This document shows, in pieces, positions 45,005 through 57,700 of a stretch of 64,000 nt of DNA. The DNA is taken from assembly GCA_013423385.1 (NCBI GenBank), contig BLZA01000019.1, positions 682,001 through 746,000 of the forward strand, written 5' to 3'. This DNA comes from Naganishia liquefaciens. Lineage: Eukaryota > Basidiomycota > Tremellomycetes > Filobasidiales > Filobasidiaceae. Positions within the stretch are counted from its first letter, which is position 1, and every line of letters begins with the position of its first letter. The position numbers and the translations under genes are program-made. A model generated the notes under the pieces. It saw nothing but the letters and a program-made list of their open reading frames with translations, had not been told where the DNA came from and searched no databases.

Positions 45005-48000
45005 ATGGCCACTCGGACACCGAGCGACGTGCGACCGCGAAGACGCACTGTCAAGCGAGCTCCGACTTCGTCTGCGTCGCCCGAGTACAAGGCAATTTCT
45101 CCTTTACGGAACACGAAGGAGCTTGAAGCATTCGATACCAACCTCCGGTCCAACAGAGCCTCCCAAGCTGCCGCTATGCAGGTTATCTCCCTCGACGAAG
45201 ACTATAAAGACGAACCGGCGATAACGCAAGCACCCGCGAACGCTACCCCTATCCGATCAGCCAATCCCAACCTCAAAGGCCAGCTGCACTCGGCTCTTCG
45301 GTCAGGAAAGAAGGAACCAGGCTCAGCACAGTCCGTAAGAATCAGCGAGAATGCTAGAGAGGAATTGGAAAAGGCCATGGATGTCGACGATGGACCACAG
45401 CAGGAAGATGAGCTCGAATCCTCGCCAATGTCAGAGCCGTTGCCGCGAAGAGCGCGTATACGACACTCGTTGCTGCCACGTGATGAGAACGGAAAGCTGA
45501 CGGTCCGTGCAGATGTGATGGAACAACGGGCAATGGTTATCGTGACTGTCGCTCAGGACGCTATCCAGGCATCATTGCGAAAGGAGCTTGAAGATGTGGA
45601 TGAAGAAGAGGAGATTCCCTGGACTGATCTTGAAAAGATTTGGGAAGCGCTAGACTGTAAGACCTCTTTCTCTCACATGTATCTTGCTGAGCCTGATCTT
45701 TCCCATCAGCCAACCAGCTATATATCTTCAACTTCAGGCAATCCCCTCTGTTCATGTCTACCCAGTCTGTAGAGGAGGAAGTACAACTAGAGAATAGTCA
45801 ACAAGCCAGCCTCTTTGACGCCGTTCCCTCTCTTAAGCAAGCCATCAGTCTGCGCAATCTCGCCAATTTTCTGAGGATCCTTCTTGAGCCCGACAAAGGT
45901 GTCAGTCTTCTGCCTGACGAGGCTGTGATGGCCGAAGCCATCCACCCAGAAAAACTGAACATGCTGTTCGGACACGCTTGGAATGCTTTTCTTGCGACCT
46001 GTATACCGCGGATGAGATGGGCATCGCGAGCCGCCATCGGCTTACTCGTCGATTTGGCAACGCAGGTACGTGTCTCTTCGTTCGACAGCTTTGGTTTTTG
46101 CTGATGAAAGGATAAATCAGCGGTTCATGATGGGTTATGGTCGCTGGTGCGACTTGCCAGAGCTGGATCAAGAGGCCGTCGAAGAGCTCCGTGCCATTTT
46201 CAGCGATGACGCACTGCGTCAGAACGCCTACGAAATCAGCAGACAGTGGGAACGCGGAGATGTCGACGAAACCTTGGAGACCTTGGATCGGGAGTGGCAA
46301 CGGGCCATCAAGATCCGGATGGAAGAGGTGTGCAGACTGTCTTAGTCACAAAGAGCGATCACTGACCGCTCTTCATAGATTCTGACTACGACACCAAAGC
46401 AACTCGATGATGTGTTCCCCTTCAATGCTTTCCGGCATGAGCTTGCACTGCAGATCAGTGCATTTATTTATGGCCTGGAACCATTGGCAGGTGTAAGTCG
46501 AGTGGAAGATCAGAATCTACAGTCTTGCCTGACCAATCACGGTTCTAGCTCCGACCGGAAGAACATACTGCTCTTGGCCAGGCTGTGCGTAATCGCGGGG
46601 TCGTCGAACCGGCCATCGAATATACGGATGTCTTCGGAGATTACGGTCCAGCGGTTCCACTGGATGATGACGACGTGGTCGACCTCTTGACCCAAGCGCA
46701 ACATGTCAGTGGCCGATCTGACCAAGAACAGGTTTACAATCCTGCGCTGGACCAAGATCGCGCGTCGGGTGGACGGTTAAATGGTCACGATGACGTTGCT
46801 GTACCTGTACTCCTTGAGCCTTACGTAGATCTCGCAGATGATGGTGTTGTGGGCTCGATCGCAGAGGATCAGACTCAGCAATCCTTACATAGCGAGCAGC
46901 TCAACGGGACTTTGGAAGCGACACAAACACTGGGACTGGCGGACCTGGAAGCCTTTATGGAAGGAAACGATGAAGAAGAATTGCTCGAGTCGGAAGAAGA
47001 AGTGGAGGAAGAAGAAACGACGCAGTCCTTGCAGAATGGCCATGTCGCCCAAGCGGAGCCGAACGTGATGGAAACGCGGGATAACGACGAACAATTGGCA
47101 ACGACCAGCACTAACGCCGAGCTTGGCGACATACTGGATATCAATATGCTTTTTGAAGAGACAGTTGAAACAATGGAAACGCAAGAGAGCTGGGATATCA
47201 GAGAAGGGAAGGATAGACCCGTTCACCCAGCGCAAATCATCCGTGGCCCAGCGCAGAAGAGGTAATGATGGATCCGGCTCGCTAATAGCGATCGTCTGTT
47301 CACTAACGCTACTGCTTTGATTGCTCGTAGTGCGCGTGTTCATCAGGTGCCGTAAGTAGTATCGCTCTTCCTCTGCTTAAAGCTTCATCTGGCCTCAAAC
47401 TCATCCTGTGTACCATTTCTTTGCTCTAGTTTAAATGCTCCTCGACCCGACGCGACCCGCATGGAGTGGGAAGACACTCAAGACCAGACTGAAGACGTAC
47501 CTCAAGGCTCTCCTTCTGCGCATGTCGATCAACCAAGAACTTTGAGGTCTGGGAAGCGATTCCAGTCTGCCGCAAGTGCTATCGGCCAGCACGAAACGGA
47601 AACGGAACAGGTGACAGAAGCGCAAGATGCGTCCGCCGTCTCATCGGCGGAAGCACGCCGCACACGAAAAGGCAAGGCGCCCATGAGACCAAGACTTCGA
47701 TCCGACAAAGGCCCTGTTTGGGAATCCGTCGAGTCCAACACAAAACTGGTATCTGACGAGGAAGGCGGCACCTCGCAAAACAATGACTCGGACGTGAGTG
47801 GCACATTGAAGGCTGGAACATTGTTCGCGCAAGCTGAGACACGTATTTCCCTGCTACAGTTTGAGGAGTTGGATCAGCAGGAACTAGCTGATAAGCGCCG
47901 AACAGCTCCGCGAAAGGTCATCGCGAATGCGATTTTCGGACCGTCTCGCGATGATATACCGGTCGTTCGCAGAAGCAAAGCGGTTGACAAAAGAAAAAGA

Positions 48001-48969
48001 AGCGGAACCGCTGGATCCACGTCGCGATCGACATCCGCCTCTACGTCACCTCCTACGCCTCCGAAGAAACGTCGCGTCAAGCGCGGCGCCGGATTTTCAT
48101 ACATGGACGATTATGTCGATGATGATCTTTTCATGATGGATGCAGACGGAGAGCCCTTGTTCAATGACGACGGCGAACCTTTGAAGGAAGATCCAACTTA
48201 TATGGAAGCCGTACCGAATCGCAAGCGTCCTGCCAAGATGCCCAGACTAGAATGGTCGGAAGAGGACAAACTCCTTCTCTACCGGGAAATCCAGAAATGT
48301 CCCATCAACGCTAAATCATCTTTCGTTAGCGCGGTTCTTCACCGATATGGTGACCCAATGTCCAAGGACAGCAGTGACACATTGATCTTAGCTCAATCCA
48401 TGCAACTGCGGGATCAAATGAAGGATATCGTCAAGCTACGGACGGCGCGTGATCTACCTGTTCTTGGAAATGCCCGTTTCTATCTGCCATCCTCCGATCC
48501 AAGAAAAGCAGATTTTGACACGGAACGCGCCGGGGCAAGTCACAAGAAGAACGACGATCACAAGGAGCGGCAGAAGATGCTCGCGAAACTTCGAGCAGAC
48601 GCTCGCAAGCAGCAAGCGCAAAATGCTAAGAACAGTCGAAACGAATCCGCAGACGAGTCCACCGCAGATGAGGACGAGTTAGATGCAGAGAATGACGAGC
48701 AAGAGGCGCCGGCTGCGCGGAACGACGAACAGGACGAGCTTGCTATCGAGAACGAGATTTCAGAGGAGGTTCAAGACAAAGGTCAAAGAGAAGAGGTCAA
48801 CGGAGAGTCTCGCTCGGCCTCAAAGGAAGGCTCGACACGCCGCCTAGAGGAGGTTCCTGAGGCAGATGCGACCATCGCTGAAGAGAAGCGATCCCAGGAG
48901 CCTACCCCCACAGCGCAGCCGACCCGCGTCGTAAGTGACATTGCGCGAGCCAAAGTCCTTCCTCGCTGA
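45005..48969 (+). CDS. Large nuclear protein with a C-terminal SANT/Myb-like domain, candidate telomere or chromatin factor
   Basis: Exons: 45005..45656, 45710..46065, 46121..46327, 46379..46492, 46549..47261, 47331..47351, 47430..48969; 1200 residues. Basic and disordered at the start. Residues about 270-450 are hydrophobic and helical (SLRNLANFLRILLEPDK, FRHELALQISAFIYGLEPL) and could be a TRFH-like dimer domain. An acidic middle (ESEEEVEEEE) and basic patches (PPKKRRVKRG, a clear nuclear signal) follow. The Myb-like module near residue 960 reads LEWSEEDKLLLYREIQKCP.. SSFVSAVLHRYGDP.. MQLRDQMKDIVKLR, then GNARFYLPSSDPRK. The last helix vaguely resembles the telobox VDLKDKWRN. A Glu-rich tail ends the protein. 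The telomere link is a guess; another SANT chromatin or Pol I factor is equally possible. Confidence 0.75.
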
Positions 48970-49880
48970 GGATCTGCCCTTGTTGCGATGCAGTTGCGAA
49001 AGCGCCGCAGCGCAAAGAAATGAGTTGCCATACTGGCACCGAAGGAGAGACGTGATTGCCAGAATGAGGGCAGTGATGTGATATTGAATAGAATCGAAGC
49101 CAAGGTCTGGGCAACTGCCACTATACTTGGAAAAGGAACCAGAAAATTTTGCCTTGCACCGGGGTTGAGGGGAAGCCGGCATTCATCGCTTTGTTATAAC
49201 TACTTGTGTTACACAGAAATAGCTATTGAACTGAACATAGGTCGAAACTGAATTGTATCCAAGAACGAACATCGGCGTAACGTTGATGGTATGTACAGAC
49301 ATACGACGTTGGTGGGACAAGGAGACATTCGACCAAACCTCGCTGTCATTTTCGTGTACTTTTCTTTTAGAGTCACATGTAACGCCTTTCAATCGCTTGT
49401 CATTTGAGGCTTCGGGGACTGGAGGGCTTTTCGGCATTGGTGTCAACCTCACATCTTGGGTACGCTTCTTGCTTCAAAGGGATAAACCTCATCACTGCAA
49501 TGCTTCATATGGTTTCCCACCAGTTATCACAGCGTACAGCATTATGTGGCAACCCGCCGATTCGGTGCATCGAAGGCGCGTAATGAGCTGTATTGTTTAC
49601 GTAACTCAGTCTTGACATGACGTGTTAGCGCACCTTCGGCGCTCACGCGCCGCCATTCTAGCAAGGGATCGCAAGGACAACGACTGGCTGATGGCGAACA
49701 GATCGCCTTGCCTGCATTGATATCTCCACAATTCAACCGATTACACTTTTAATTAGCTCATAGCACCTCATTGAAGCAACATTTACCATCTCGTGAGCAA
49801 TCTCAGAGGGTGTGGCGGTTGATGGTGGCTCACGCGATCTAATTGCTTTGCATTCTCCAGATCACACCACCTTTTGCGAA
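48970..49880. other. Intergenic, 911 bp
   Basis: Between the SANT-like gene and the two-RRM gene, both + strand. No supported gene, repeat or RNA is seen; frames here are the antisense of the preceding gene or short. Confidence 0.5.
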
Positions 49881-51366
49881 ATGTCCGACGAAACCGCTCA
49901 GGTCACTACTGCCGCCGATCAGACTATTGCCGAGACCGTGGATACCCCATCCACTCATGTTCCGGCCGTCGGTGGTGTCAATGATCAAGAGCAAGCCAAG
50001 GACGAGACAATCGGCAGGAAGGTGGGTTCGATGACGCGTCATCTCCGTTACAAGAAGAAAGGGCTCACACATTTTCTTTCCCTTGAAATCAGGTCTTCAT
50101 CGGAAACCTTGCTTACGCCACCACAGAGGACGAAGTCAAGCAGTTCATCAGCCCTGCACAAGGCAACGCGTGAGTCGCGTCTTTATCCAATTACATTCTG
50201 ATCTTCTGACATGTGATGCAGCCTGGAGATCAACTTGCCTACGCGGTTCAACAACAAACCAGCAGGATACGCATTTGTTCTGTATGAGACTGAGGAGCAG
50301 GCCAACGTTGCGGTTGAGAAGCTGAATAGTCAAGGTAAGTGCTTCGCCGCGACGGCGGTGCAGCGACATGTACTCAACTTCCCGAACTTGCCCTAGTGTT
50401 GCATGAACGACAAATTTCTGTTGCTATCGCTAAGCCGCCGGCGCCCAAGAAGCCTCGAAACAAGCGAGGATCATCAAAGGCTGTGACTACGGGTACGACG
50501 GAAACTGGCGCAACTGCTGCTGACGAGCACACCGTTACTGAGGGCGAAGCTACCGATGGACAGACCACCAAGTCCAAAAAGAAGAAGGCAAAGGTGAGCA
50601 TCCTGCTGTCACCTAGCCTATATTCTTTAATCTAATTGGTAACTCTCCCACTTCAGCGACCTGCTCGACGATTGCCTGAGGAAGGCGAAGATGCCGAATC
50701 CCACATCCCTGCTGAGCACGCCGACACCACCGCAGCACAGGTCACTGACGGTGTCGCCAAGAAGCCCAAAGCTAAGCGAAACCGAAAGCCCAAGGGAGCT
50801 CAGAACGGTGAACACGCCGCGGAGGGCGGCGCCGCCGAAGCCCGGATCGATGATGAGAGCAAGCCCGAACAAGCAGCTAAGCCCAAGAGCGCTCGAGCGC
50901 CTAGGCAGAAGACGACCCTGGGCGAGCCTTCGAAGGCAAGTGTAATCTGAGCAAGTTCTTCTACGCCGTTTCCAAGCTAACATGGTTATGTCGGTAGACA
51001 TTGCTCTTTGTTGCCAACCTTCCCTTCTCGGTCGATGATGCCGCTTTGACCGAAGCTTTCACGTCCCTCTCCATCACACCCAAATCCAGCAAGATTATCA
51101 CCAAGCCCAGCTACCATTACGTGGACGGAAAGCGAGAACGGGGACCCAGGAGGAGCAAGGGCTTCGCATTTGTCGAAGTCGAGAACGAGCACGCACAACA
51201 GCAAGCCATCGAAAAGTTGCAGGGCTTCAAGATGGGTGATCGGGAGATCACTATCAAGGTTGCCAACGAGAGGATGCACCAGGCCGAAGAGCAGGGTGAT
51301 GAGTCGGCTTTGAAGCAGGAAGGCGAGAAGCAGGCGGTCGTTGAAGAGCAAAAGCAGGATGCTTAA
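49881..51366 (+). CDS. Two-RRM RNA-binding protein (Sbp1/Rnp1-like)
   Basis: Exons: 49881..50021, 50093..50169, 50222..50334, 50397..50593, 50657..50935, 50998..51366; 391 residues. RRM1 (about 48-130) has KVFIGNLAY (RNP2) and PAGYAFVLYE (RNP1). A long Lys/Ala/Glu-rich linker (KPKAKRNRKPKG) leads to RRM2 (about 269-350) with TLLFVANLPF (RNP2) and SKGFAFVEV (RNP1). The layout resembles yeast Sbp1-type translation and mRNA-decay regulators, but without an RGG box, so function is only a general inference. The intron 50936..50997 uses the consensus GC donor (AAG|gcaagt) and contains a gctaac branch site; the GC form is needed to enter RRM2 in frame. Confidence 0.9.
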
Positions 51367-51801
51367 GCGGCATATATGCTTCTGTGCCGGGCCAGCCGCA
51401 AATTTCCCGCTCATCTTTGATGTCACCAGATATCAGCACGGGTCGGATCAGAATGAAACAGTAGGAAACAATCAGTGAAGTGTATGCATTACGACAATCA
51501 AGAATGATGAAAAGCCAGATCAATGCGAATGGCTAGAAAGGTAGTTAAGCATCGTGAAAAAGCAGACTTGTTATAGAATAGGCGTCGTGCAAAGGCTGAT
51601 GTAGTCATGCATGATATCATCATTCTCTGCATCGGTTGAGGCAAAGCAAGAGGTTGTCCCCATCTATCCAGAATTCCGAAATTCCAAAATCGCCTACCAC
51701 TTTGGATTCCTGTTCTTCCGTTTCACGGACGCATACGATATATCGAATGACCCGCCAATTGCTTCATTTCTCTATTTCTCGAGTTGATCAATTTCGGGGA
51801 A
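51367..51801. other. Convergent intergenic, 435 bp
   Basis: Shared 3' flanks of the two-RRM gene and RRF1. Nothing further is recognised. Confidence 0.5.
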
Positions 51802-52899
51802 TTACGCTTTCGCCAATTCCTTCTTGGCCGAGACAATGAGTTGATCAACCTCGGCGCCAAATTTATCGGTAAGATTTTGAGCCTTGCAGGAGAAAGATGG
51901 AAGATAATCAGACCGTGTTTCAGATCTCGTCGAGAGGACGAAACCAACTACCCACCTCTACTCCCCACTTCCCCTTCCGGCCATCCTTATCAACCAGTGC
52001 CTTTAGCGCATCCACTCTAGCACCGCGCAGACGAATTTTGGCGGCTTCACCCTGATCTGCAATCATTTTTTCGATGGCCGCGCGGACTTCGCTTGTCGGG
52101 CGGGAGATGGGGATTCGCAGCATTCGAGACGAGTTCTTCTGGGGGGAGATGCCCGGAAGATTGGCGGAATGGATGGCGGACTCGACATGTTTCAAAGTCT
52201 GGTCGAAAAGTCAAACGTTTGGTGCAAAGGCGTATAAGCTCGTCAGGTGAAATCTACTCACATCTGGGTCGTAAACTTCCACCCATAAGGCCCCCTGTTT
52301 GACGGTCACACTTGCGACCGACTGCAATGGTTCTGCTGCATCGTAGTCTGGCAGCTGCACGCGAACAGGATCCAACAGGGCTGAGCGCACTGTCAGCTCC
52401 AGTACTGTGTAACAAGGCAGTCGCACGCACCGGGAGTGATTCTGCCTTTCCCTCTCTCCACCCCGTCAAAGACAACGCTCTTGAACCACGAGACTGTCTT
52501 CTCCATTTTGACCCTCGCCTTTTCGATGACTGCATCGTCATGTGCATCTCCTGCCTCGACATCAGACTCAATGGGCTCTTCCCCAGCGGATCCCCGGCGG
52601 CTTGAGCCTGTATTCGATTGCGCTGCAGATGCTAGGGTAGCAGATTTTCGAGAAGCTTTCCCCTTGGTCCGGATGACCATGGTGGCATCGTCATCTACCT
52701 CTTCCGCCCTCGAATTTCCTTTCTTGCTCTTTTTGGCCAAGTTCGTCTGGGATGAGCTGAAGGCGTTGACAAGCCGAATAGAAGGTGTTGTTAAAGATGG
52801 TCGACTTGTAAGTCGGAATGAAAGCGTCGCTACGCGTGAATGCAGAGCTCCTGCGCCAATTCGAGGAAGGGCAGCCGCCCAGCGAGATGTGGTTGACAT
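51802..52899 (-). CDS. RRF1: Mitochondrial ribosome recycling factor
   Basis: Exons: complement(51802..51882, 51956..52198, 52262..52380, 52431..52899), 303 residues. The first 60 or so residues are rich in Arg, Ser and Thr, a mitochondrial presequence. The RRF domain shows SVVFDGVERGKGRITP, then DAAEPLQSVASVTVKQG, then ESAIHSANLPGISPQ and RIPISRPTSEVRAAIEKM, and ends LTDKFGAEVDQLIVSAKKEL. These are the alpha/beta hinge and helical arms of RRF. The protein splits post-termination ribosomes in mitochondria. The last exon was added because reading through intron 3 would stop before the final RRF helix. It carries a Ser/Lys-rich insert after the presequence. Confidence 0.92.
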
Positions 52900-53570
52900 G
52901 TCTCTTGGTTATGGGATTAGATTGGTTGTCTAGTCCTAGGGAGACGGGTGCAATGTATTGCGTCGCAGTGCGAGCCCGTCGAATGATTCAAGGCAGGCCA
53001 GGCCACCAAAGTCGGAGTCTGACTCGGGCGACATGTCTCACTCTTTCCGCCAACTTTTCCCGATTGCTGATTTAAGGTCACAACTGGTCCTTAATAGTTC
53101 GCCGCCTCCTGATTCCTTCATCCCTTTCCAGCTTTCATGTCTCATTCATCGACCTACTTGATAATCATCGGCGCGACCCGTTGAAAAAGGTTCTCAGGCA
53201 ACCTGCTTGAGATGGAAGTTGATAGTCGGCCTATCTGAGCTGTTTCATCGGCTACGATGTCCTGCAAGCCTGAAATCTTTGAACTGCAACGTCGCCTTTG
53301 AATTCAAGCGAACCACCCTGACACCTCGGATTTTTCTGTATAAAAAGAAAAAAGCTACAAGCCCCCTTGCTGACGTCAGAATCGAGGGTCCACCCCGCAG
53401 TCCGTCTCGTCACTTGTGGACGAAGTGTCGCCGTGGATCAATTCTCGACTACCTCAGCTGCACAGTGCTATCGGATCCTTTCCTGAGAGCTCACATCCAT
53501 CATTAAACTAGTCCTGGCCCAAAAGCACTGCCGAAATCACACTCCCCTTCGCCCATCCATAACCACCGAA
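52900..53570. other. Divergent promoter region, 671 bp
   Basis: Between RRF1 (-) and the four-pass membrane protein (+). A TATA box (tataaaaa, 53339-53346) faces the latter. No gene is supported. Confidence 0.5.
53339..53346 (+). promoter_or_regulatory. Possible TATA box of the four-pass membrane protein gene
   Basis: The sequence tataaaaa lies 225 bases upstream of the start codon, followed by an A-rich run. The distance is long for a core element, so support is weak. Confidence 0.35.
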
Positions 53571-54590
53571 ATGTCCAACTCGACAGGATATCCACCCAAG
53601 ACGGCTGTAGAACTGCAAGATATGGATTCCCAAAGTCGCCTTCGGCGGAAAGCAAGCAGCTTGACGAGCGACACCAAGGAAAAGACGTTCAGCGCCAGCG
53701 GAAGCGATCCAATTCGAGCCAAGCTACCCTATGCGTTGGAAAATGAAGCCGAATCACTGGCGCAGGTGGATGATGATGATGCATTCGATGTCATCAGCTA
53801 CTGGGCCATGGGAGCAAGTGCTTGGTCAGTGCTGGACCCTTGAACCGTAAGTATGAGGCTAATCTCAATCTTTCTCGCTCTCAGGTTCGCCGTCTTGGCC
53901 TTGCCGCTCCTCCTCTTCCCTCGACTGCTTGTCTTTCTGTCTCAGACTCAGCCTGAAGGGACCTCCTTCCTTTCGAAAGCATCTCATCATCGCGACCAGC
54001 ACTATGATGATTTGACACCACTGGAAAAGTTTCTGTGCACGCAACTTGGTTTGGGTGTCACCGTCGTCATGGGTCTCTGCCTTTTAGCCGTATGTCCAGT
54101 GAGAGCAACAGAAGCTTCGGCTTTGCTCATGGTGCATCGCCCAACAGATACCCTCGCCAGCCACGCCTCGGGACTTTCCCGGACTATCTCCTTATACTTC
54201 CTTGCCCAACGCTACTTCAACTTCGTTCTCGTCTTCCCTTCGTCTTCCAATCACCCTTCTCATCTCCACGCTGCTCGCTTTGAGTTCGTTCATTTCATAC
54301 AATACTCCATCCCGTGCCGTGGGTTCAGGGCTCACAACCCTCTTGACCTTGGGCAACGGCGCTATCGGTGTTTGGGGATGGTGGGTCGGCGCGTTCGGAG
54401 TCAGCGCCGGTCTCCGTAGCAAGAAGACTGTACGGCGTCATCCCAGTCTTCCCCGTTACAGAACTTGCTCATCTCGATGTCTTTACTCATCTGACAGGGT
54501 GCCGATAAGCGGACCAGTGCTTTTCCCTTCAAGAACAAGACTGCAGCATCTGAGCAGAAGAAAGCTTGGAAGAAGGAACACCGGCAGTAG
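53571..54590 (+). CDS. Unknown four-pass membrane protein
   Basis: Exons: 53571..53824, 53885..54089, 54148..54429, 54498..54590; 277 residues. The first 80 residues are hydrophilic and cytosolic in character (SQSRLRRKASSLTSDTKEK). Four hydrophobic segments follow: FAVLALPLLLFPRLLVFL (about 86), GLGVTVVMGLCLLA (about 138), PITLLISTLLALSSFISY (about 185) and a Gly/Trp-rich segment with GAIGVWGWWVGAFGVSAG (about 225). The C-terminus is Lys-rich (EQKKAWKKEHRQ), consistent with an ER-retained or endomembrane protein. All three introns keep frame. I do not recognise the family. Confidence 0.75.
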
Positions 54591-54733
54591 ACATGGTGCT
54601 TAGCCGCTCCTTAATTAAACATGGTCTCTATAGGCGATTTGCGTAGACGTTGTATGTTCCGAGAATCTATGAGCTTTATGTAGGAGACTGAATGTAAAGT
54701 AGAGCGCCATCGCCAGTGATTGAAGGCTGTTTT

Positions 54734-57700
54734 CTAATCCCTTCGCGCAGAGTGCTGACTGGAACCACTGCGGTTGATCGTCATCTCGCCACTTCCGACT
54801 CCGCCACTGAGACGGCCGAAAGAGCCGGGCGGACGATCCCTGCCACCCGGTCTCTCCACTCGAGACCGTTTGCTGTTGTTGGCCGGCGCGATAGAGCCTC
54901 GATTGCCTTCCGAAGTCGCATCTGGTGAGAGGGGATGAGTAGAATTAGCGCTATGTCTACATGGAATCTCACTAGCTCACCTTCATTCGGGCGTTTACGG
55001 ACTTCAGGGCTCATATTTCCAGCCGCTGCAGCTAGAGCAGCAGCCAAGCCGGAACCAACGCCGATCGGCTTGGGAGCTGCAGACGAAGGCTGACTGGCAG
55101 CCTCGAGTGAAGGACGTCTGTTGGGCGAGTCCGAATTAGGCGCAACGATGGGCCCCAATCGTTCGCTCAGAGACAGAACTGCAGGCTTGCCAGCTTGACT
55201 CTGTAATTGCTGACTGTCAGCCAAAGCAAAAGAGGACTTGCAAAGAGACCAGACCAACCTGGGATGATTGTGGTGTAGCGCTGATGCGCAAGCTACTACC
55301 ATTCCTCTCTGGAGGTTTGTTGTCGCCTTGACTTCGCCGATTGTCAGGGGTTTCTACTATCAACTCTCGGGGAGGAGAGGTCGATCGAGCGGCCTGCTGC
55401 AGCTTTCGGGATTGTCATCATGATGGGCTTGATAACCTCAAGTCGTTATTGATAAACTTACCTCTGCGGGTGAAGATGGACGAGCGGGTCCTCTGGAATC
55501 AGTGAAGCCGCTTTGCCGTTTCGCATCGAATCGAGCGCTTAGCGCATCGATGCTGGTCCTAGTCTCCGCAGCGGAGGGAGCCTGATTGGAAGTGATCTCC
55601 ATCGAGTCGATGGAATTGACTATGTTGGGCCTGTCGCGGTCATCTCTTCCTCCGCGATCCCGTCCGCCTTGGGTTTGTGGTCGTTCACGATGGGCGTTTC
55701 CGTCTTTGAAGCCATCTCGATCCCGTTTGTCGACCTCTCGCGACTTGTCACGATCATCTCTGTCTCGGTGCTCGCCCTTGTCTCTTCCGCGATCACGTGG
55801 CCGATCTGATCTGTCCTTGTCGCGGGACTTCTCCTTGTCCTTTTCCTTGTCTTTCTCCTTGTCTGCGTCGTCTCCCCGCCGACTCGTGCGGGAGGACCGA
55901 TCTCGGTCGCGCCTGTCGCGGTCCCTATCTCGATCCCGCCTATCACGCTCCCGTTCGCGGTCCCGTCGATCTTCCCGTCTCCCCTTGTCATCTCGCTTGT
56001 CGTCCCGTGTGCCGTCTCGACTATCGTGCCGTCTATCATCCCGTTTGTCGTCGTGCTTATCCTCCCGCTCGCGCGCATCCCGGCGTCGTTCCAGGTCAAA
56101 TTCCCGCCCACGATGTCGCTCAGAACGTTGACTGTGCTCTTGATCGGGATCTCTTGGCCTTCCGAGGTCTTTGTCTCGGCGACTATCGGCAAGTTTCTCC
56201 TTTTCCTTCTCGCGTTCCCTGTCGCCTTCCCTGTCTCTGTCCCTATCCCGCCGTTCACTGCGGCGTTCAGCGTCCCTTGGATGATCGCTTGCACGACTGT
56301 ATCTGCTCTCGACACTGCCGCTTCTGCTGGCGGGTAGCCTGTTTGGCGAAGGTCGCCTTGCAGGCATTGCCATGACTCTAGATGGCGGACCATCTCGGGG
56401 ATTGTCGGAGACAAGACCCATACGTTCATCGCGATCCCGCGGGTATCTTGGTGCCATCGGTATAGACATCTCCCTTGGCCGATCTCGAGGGTCTAGGAGA
56501 TCGCTTGCGGGAGTATACCTGAAACCTCTTTCGTAATTGCGAGGCGACTCCTCCTGCCGGGAGGCATGCATGGGGCCGCGAGGCGCAGCAGGCGGATCCA
56601 TAGTGCGGAATGCTGGTGGCGGTTTCTGATCGTTGACATTTGCAGCGCTGCGAGGCTCTCGAGGAACTGCTCTATCGCGTTGGGCAGAGCCGTTGACAGG
56701 TCCCGAGATGCTGTTGCGAGGTGGCGATCTCAAGTGGGATTCCGTGGTGTTTTCTTGCGACGGTATATCGGATGGGCCGACGGAAAGACCCGTTCCCTTC
56801 TTTGGCGGCGTGGTGTCCCTCAGAGGCAAGATCGGTCTGTCGCTTTCATCGATTCTCTCAGAGAGTGGTTCGAGTGATTCAGACTCCAACACTGGTTTCG
56901 CGGGCTCCTTGTTCGGGCGAACAACAGGTTCGCTCATAACCGAATTCTCGTTTTTTTCCGCCTCTGCTTCGAGAGCCTCCTCATTCTTCATTTTGATATT
57001 GACGGTCCGTCCTTCCGCTTCTGTCTCAAAGACTTCCGGTTTGGCTTGAAGTGAGTTCGCCTGCGGCCCTGCTTTGCCGTCTTCGTTATTTGCAGGTTTG
57101 CCGGTAAGGTTTCTGGGTTGCGCTCCAGATCGAAGCAAACGTGTAAAGAATTGCTCGTCAGGGATTACGAATCCGACATTCCGGTCAGCCACAGTCAAAG
57201 CATCCTCGTACCTGTACCGACCGAAATCAATCGAAGATCGCGACAAGTCTTGAGACATCTCACTCACGATTTAACCGCAAGATGAAGATCCTCTCTCGTA
57301 AGTTCAGGCGACTTGGTTTCTGATTCAATGAATTCCCTGGTGACTCTTGTCAATTCGGTGAAGATTGATTTCGCCTTTGGGTATGCTGGTAGTAGATTAC
57401 GTGCGACATGGATCGTGTTCTTGGTATGAAGGTAATCACCAGCTTGAAGTCCAGTCGATATGGCCTAGTAAGGTAGACGATATTCAGTCATTCTGTATGT
57501 CTTTATACCAGGACCAAGTGGGACGTACTTTCAGCAGTTTGCGATGCCATTTGTACACCATATTACCCCATTTCTCCCACGTCAAGTACTCGTTGTTGTA
57601 TAATCTCATGCCTTGATATGTATGTTGCTCAGTCTCGGGATCCTTGTCACCCAATGCCTCCTGATCATAAGTTGCCTTGGACGCGCGCCAAACTTCGATG

